A DNA stretch of 64,000 bases from Holothuria scabra. Taxonomy: Eukaryota; Echinodermata; Holothuroidea; Aspidochirotida; Holothuriidae. The stretch's first letter is position 1; each line of letters begins with the position of its first letter. The position numbers and the translations under genes were made by a program. Below, piece by piece: positions 60,182 to 64,000 of this stretch. The DNA is taken from assembly GCA_037179385.1 (NCBI GenBank), contig CM074188.1, positions 22,895,318 through 22,959,317 of the forward strand, read 5' to 3'. Under the pieces are notes generated by a model. The model had not been told where the DNA came from and did no database searches. It worked only from the letters and a program-made list of their open reading frames with translations.

Positions 60182-60740
60182 ATTAATCTAAAATGATCCC
60201 CTGTAATCCTCGTTTTTTCCCCAACACCTAGCAGGAAGATTGTTTGCTTCCACAAGCAGAACAATCAATTTCCTTATCTTTGCTTAAATGCTTGGATGAC
60301 TGACTTCCAACTGCAACTGTTAATTGATACTAATCCAGGGTTCCTGCCAAAATGCCTTATTCGCCAGGTATGTGGCTAATAGAGTTCTAAAGCAACTGTT
60401 GTCATAATGCTTTGTTGACAAATTAAAGTGGAGATTCCAATGTTGCAAGTTGTGACAGTGAAATGGGAATACTCCTGGGTGTATCTGGGGTATGCAAAGC
60501 AAAGTCTGCCAGTCTTAGTAGATGCTTCTGACTGGTGCAAAACTGACTGTTGGCTATTCAGCTGATCTTGAAGGCAAGCCACAATACCAAGAGGGAGGAA
60601 ATCTAGGGTAACTGACAGTATGAAAACCCACATACTATATACCTAGCAGAATTTTAACACATGAACAAGTGAAACTCGTTGGTACACAGCAGCTGAAATA
60701 GACCATTCTGCCAGTCCAAGACCCTATTTGAAGGTGCAAA

Positions 60741-61700
60741 TTAAAGCAGCTTATGCTGTTTGATGAAAAAAAAATAACCTTCATCGTTAATCTTCAATCT
60801 TGCTCTTCCATTTGATACCAACCCGATAGAAATCTTTCACCGCAGGTTTTTTTCCGGTGAAATTTCACTAATTAGAGCGCTAATTACAATAGAAAAAAAC
60901 TTCATCTACTTTTTTCGGCTAAACTCTTATGCAAAGACAACGGGCTCTTATCTCACTTTGACCAATCACAATGCAAGAAATGAATGACGTAAAATTATGC
61001 CTACCCTTTGACACAACGATGTACGTATTGCCAATATATCACACATCAGGGAGATGCCATGGCAGCTCCCTGCACACATGTTGTGTACATGCATTACAGG
61101 AGTCCTTTCACAACCGTTCGGGCCCAACACAGAATGACAGTTAGTTTCACACGTATGTAACCAAAGATTGTTTTTGAATGCCAAGCCACAGCATCAAATC
61201 AAAGAGAAAATGAACATTATCTTGAAACTTGGGACGGATTCAAATAGCACAATCAGTGACAAAATTAAAAACTGAACAATGGAGCCGAAAGAAGTGAGTA
61301 GGAATTTGTCACTGAATCTGGGTTCACAAATGAAACGAACGAATTGCGCAGCCGGTTCGATGCGATGTGCAAATTGGACACGTAAAGGCCGTTTAAATAA
61401 CGTATGTATCAATTGAACGAAATTTCACTGTCTGTTTTGTTTACGTTTTGCTTGACGCCTTCTCAAAATGACCTTCTGAATATGCATCAAATTCATTGGG
61501 CGGAGCTAGAACAAGATAATAAGGCAGAATAGCGTTTGGAAACCGTTGAAATCTTTTCGAATTTTTTTCGAATTTTTGCTCATTTTCGGAGAAAAGACTA
61601 AAGTACGTTAGTTTTTAAAGCTTTTTACATTTGTATGGAGTACAGCCCATACATTTGATGAACACTGGAAACGTAAAAATAACAGCATAAGCTGCTTTAA
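60741..61700. mobile_element. TTAA-flanked element with AGCAGCTTATGCTGTT ends, 952 bp
   Basis: The body 60745-61696 lies between TTAA at 60741-60744 and 61697-61700. The 16-bp ends AGCAGCTTATGCTGTT and AACAGCATAAGCTGCT are perfectly inverted. The interior has more CpG than its surroundings plus CCAAT-type (61495) and GGGCGG motifs. Open frames up to 72 codons match nothing known. Confidence 0.85.
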
Positions 61701-61929
61701 GTTGCAAGTTCAACATTATATTAAGTTCTCCAACAGCAACTTAGCCCCACTAAGTTGGTCAGTGAAATAGTACTATATGCTATAAATTTAAAAACTGTAT
61801 TCCAAGCATTCAGGTATCTGGTAATTAATGCTGCACACATTTAATGAAAATAGTAAGATATTAATACTAGAATTGCAGGAAACAGTGAAAACAGGAATCA
61901 AAAAATAAAGGGTACATGACAGGCCCTGA

Positions 61930-62155
61930 GTTAGAGTTTACAGTTTTGAATTTTCTAGGTGTGCTACAAATCACATTCCTAACCTACAAAAATTTAGGGG
62001 TGTGGCAAGTGTGTTATTTTATGAAGCTTTAATATATTAATGAGGTTCCCATTCTTTATCTACTGAAGGTGTGCAAAAAATCACACTTCTCACAGTGATT
62101 TGAGGTGAGTGGTGGTGTGCTATCCCCCTCACAATCCTCAAATTTCATGGCCTAA
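61930..62155 (-). repeat. Dispersed about 200-bp repeat, family E, copy 4
   Basis: Reversed, it carries CACAATCCTCAAATT at the far end, TCACTGTGAGAAGTGTGATT, ATTAATATATTAAAGCTTC and GGAATGTGATTTGTAGCAC. Opposite orientation to the other three copies. Confidence 0.62.
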
Positions 62156-62595
62156 CATGCCAATCTATTTCAAATTACATGTAACAGAACATCTGTGGTG
62201 CCCATTAATTCATTTGTAAACATCTTTTAAAAGAAATAAAAACTCAATATTCCATGAGGTGCTTTACACAGTAATCCATGGGTATTGTTCCATGTCTGAT
62301 TACTTTGATGGACATTCTTCAGTCCAGTATATCTTCTGATGTTTAATCTTATGACAAACACTGTATATTCTGATACTGTGTCTCTTTCACAACTTCTCTA
62401 CCACTTCCATGGATATGTTAACAAAGTATTTTACAGTACTTGCAAACAAGTACTTTTTTCCAATCCTGTTTGTAAGCAATATTTAAGAACTTCATCAACA
62501 TCACAGAACACACAAAACAGGTGACAGATGCAAAAGTTGCATTCAACTTTACTCACACCTGGATGTGACACAGAATCAAATGATAGGATTATTAA

Positions 62596-62907
62596 AGGCC
62601 CAATTTCTCTCAGCCCCAAACATTACCACTTCCCCTTACCTTCTTACTTAAGCCCCTCCCACAATTGTCTGAAATTCATTCTTCATCCAGACACAACCTC
62701 TGTTTATTGCTTCAGGGTGCGTGCTAAAAAAAGCTCAATGTGTATAATCAAAACACTCTCAGTACAGTTCATGCTGTGTATTATAAGCTTTGGTACAGTA
62801 CTCTGCATTGTTTGAATTAGTTGTCAAACAAAGAGCTGAGCCAATTGAGAACTTTGGTAAACACCTATAAAAATTGTAATTTGGGGTGAGAAGACTGGTC
62901 CTCTAAA
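62596..62907 (+). mobile_element. MITE family C copy
   Basis: TTAAAGGCCCAATTTCTCTC at the left and TTTGGGGTGAGAAGACTGGT at the right match 54209-54513. The right TTAA has decayed (TCTAAAG). It ends just beyond the coiled-coil exon. Confidence 0.7.
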
Positions 62908-62933
62908 GTCATTTTAGAGTATTAAATTCACCA

Positions 62934-63187
62934 TCACTGTGAAAGGTGACCCTTCAGTTCTGTGATTTGCTGTTGCACCTTTTGTCCCATTTCTTCAAGT
63001 TCACTGCATTTGTCTGTCAAAGTTGTCTGAGATGATTTCAGGTAATTATAAGATTCTATTAAAGTTAAAACCTGTTTATAGCGCTCCTCCACTTCTGTGG
63101 ATTCTTCACCACTTTTCGTTTCCTTGCCAGTTGATTTTTTTTTCCTTTCATTTGCAAGTTCTGCATTGTTCATAGTAACTCCTGTAT
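62934..63187 (-). CDS. Putative exon encoding a short coiled-coil segment, gene unidentified
   Basis: On the minus strand, an exon with a strong acceptor (TTGTTCCTTTCAG before 63187) is open through ATG 63173-63171 to TGA at 62936-62934, 79 codons from that ATG. The start is Lys/Glu-rich (ERKKKSTGKETKSGEES), followed by a heptad-like helix (ERYKQVLTLIESYNYL, then ELEEMGQKVQQQITELKGHL). It could be the whole C-terminus, or it could splice on at AAG|GTGCAA near the coiled coil. The upstream frame stays open, so the ATG may be internal. I do not recognise the protein. It may belong with the exon at 58273-58476 or to a gene mostly right of the window. Confidence 0.5.
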
Positions 63188-63429
63188 CTGAAAGGAACAA
63201 TGATATATATTGTACTTGAAACACAGCCTTTTGAGTGGAAATAATAACTCAATAAATTGACCACCTAGATACTAAAATGTTCAATACAATAGCAACAGTA
63301 TTGTATGTTGGCCTTCACCTTGAGGCAAAAATGCAAATCTGAACAAACATTCTTGTTTAAAATTTCAGAATAATGCAGACTAGTAAAGTAGTGCTGTAGC
63401 CTGTAGGTGAAGCATACAACAGTATAAAA

Positions 63430-64000
63430 ATAGACCTAGAGGTGAGAGGTCATTTAAGGTCACTGGCAATTAAACTGAAAAAACTTCAAAAATGACTTGT
63501 AAACATGATACCTCAAGACAGGAATGACTGACATGTTTCATATTTGATATGTAAATTTGCTATGTTGAGAGGAAGAACCCTATTAATTTTGGTGGAGGTC
63601 AAAGGTCATTTAAGGTCACTATGGGTCAAACCCAGATAAACGTTGTATTTGAACAGGATTAAACTTTATATTTGAAAAGGATATCTCAATTCAGGAATAA
63701 CCGACACTTTTCATATTTGGTATATATAGATTTGCCAAGTTGAGAAGAACCCAATTGCTTTTGGTGTATGTCAAAGGTTATTTGGGGTCACCAGGGGTCA
63801 AAATGGGAAAACCTCATAAACACAATATCTCAAGACAGAAAGGACCGACACTTTTCACATTTGGTATATAAATTTGTCACATTGAGACAAAGAATCATAC
63901 TGTATTTGGTGGAGGTCAAAGGTAATTTGGGGTTACCAGGGTTCAAAACTGGAAAGCCTCATATACACAGTATCTCAAGACAGAAAGGACCGACACTTTT
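63430..64000. repeat. Tandem array with direct-repeat half sites, fourth cluster, cut by window edge
   Basis: Plus-strand blocks near 63440, 63592, 63765 and 63908 carry GAGGTCAAAGGTCA-type text, followed by GGGGTCACCAGGGGTCAAA-type text and ATATCTCAAGACAGAAAGGA. AGGTCAAAGGTCA is exact at 63596. Period about 145-175 bp. Same orientation as the 34 kb array; continues past 64000. Confidence 0.82.

Noticed and set aside
1..64000. CRISPR array, prokaryotic operon or phage system
   Set aside because: Spliced metazoan genes throughout; the periodic arrays have no spacer pattern and no associated proteins.

Overview
This is an animal (metazoan) nuclear window. It is AT-rich, with spliced genes using GT-AG introns of about 0.2-4.5 kb and many short non-coding DNA transposons. 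The three recognisable proteins look like those of an invertebrate deuterostome, and dispersed arrays built on AGGTCAAAGGTCA would fit an echinoderm, but the organism is an inference I cannot prove from the sequence.

Layout. (1) 870-9190, + strand: the last seven exons of a PDIA4/ERp72-type protein disulfide isomerase, whose 5' part lies left of the window. (2) 9191-18148: no gene found, transposon copies and a tandem array. (3) 18149-25149, - strand: a complete six-exon NEIL1 DNA glycosylase; the joined coding exons give 399 codons plus stop, convergent with PDIA4. (4) 25150-30402: the interval between the divergent NEIL1 and ubiquilin genes, holding a hAT-like element with a nested SINE, a second tandem array, a long foldback transposon and a tRNA-derived SINE. 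(5) 30403-51309, + strand: a complete 13-exon ubiquilin gene; the exons join in phase to 589 codons plus stop, with UBL, STI1-type and UBA regions all present. (6) 51310-64000: no recognisable gene, except two minus-strand exon-like open frames (58273-58476 and 62934-63187) that may belong to one or two unidentified genes.

The genes cover ER disulfide formation, base-excision repair of oxidised DNA and ubiquitin-proteasome shuttling. They share no pathway; this is ordinary gene adjacency, not an operon or defence island.

The unusual content is the repeats. I could delimit many elements by terminal inverted repeats (TIRs) plus target-site duplications (TSDs): several with TTAA sites, one piggyBac-like, two hAT-like with 8-bp duplications, a foldback with an 8-bp duplication, and three CAGGG-ended elements with 5-bp duplications. 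Other notable structures are a 36-bp tandem repeat that has copied a PDIA4 splice acceptor, a 21-bp periodic array fused to a large palindrome, and four dispersed arrays carrying direct-repeat nuclear-receptor-like half sites. No wholly new coding system is evident.
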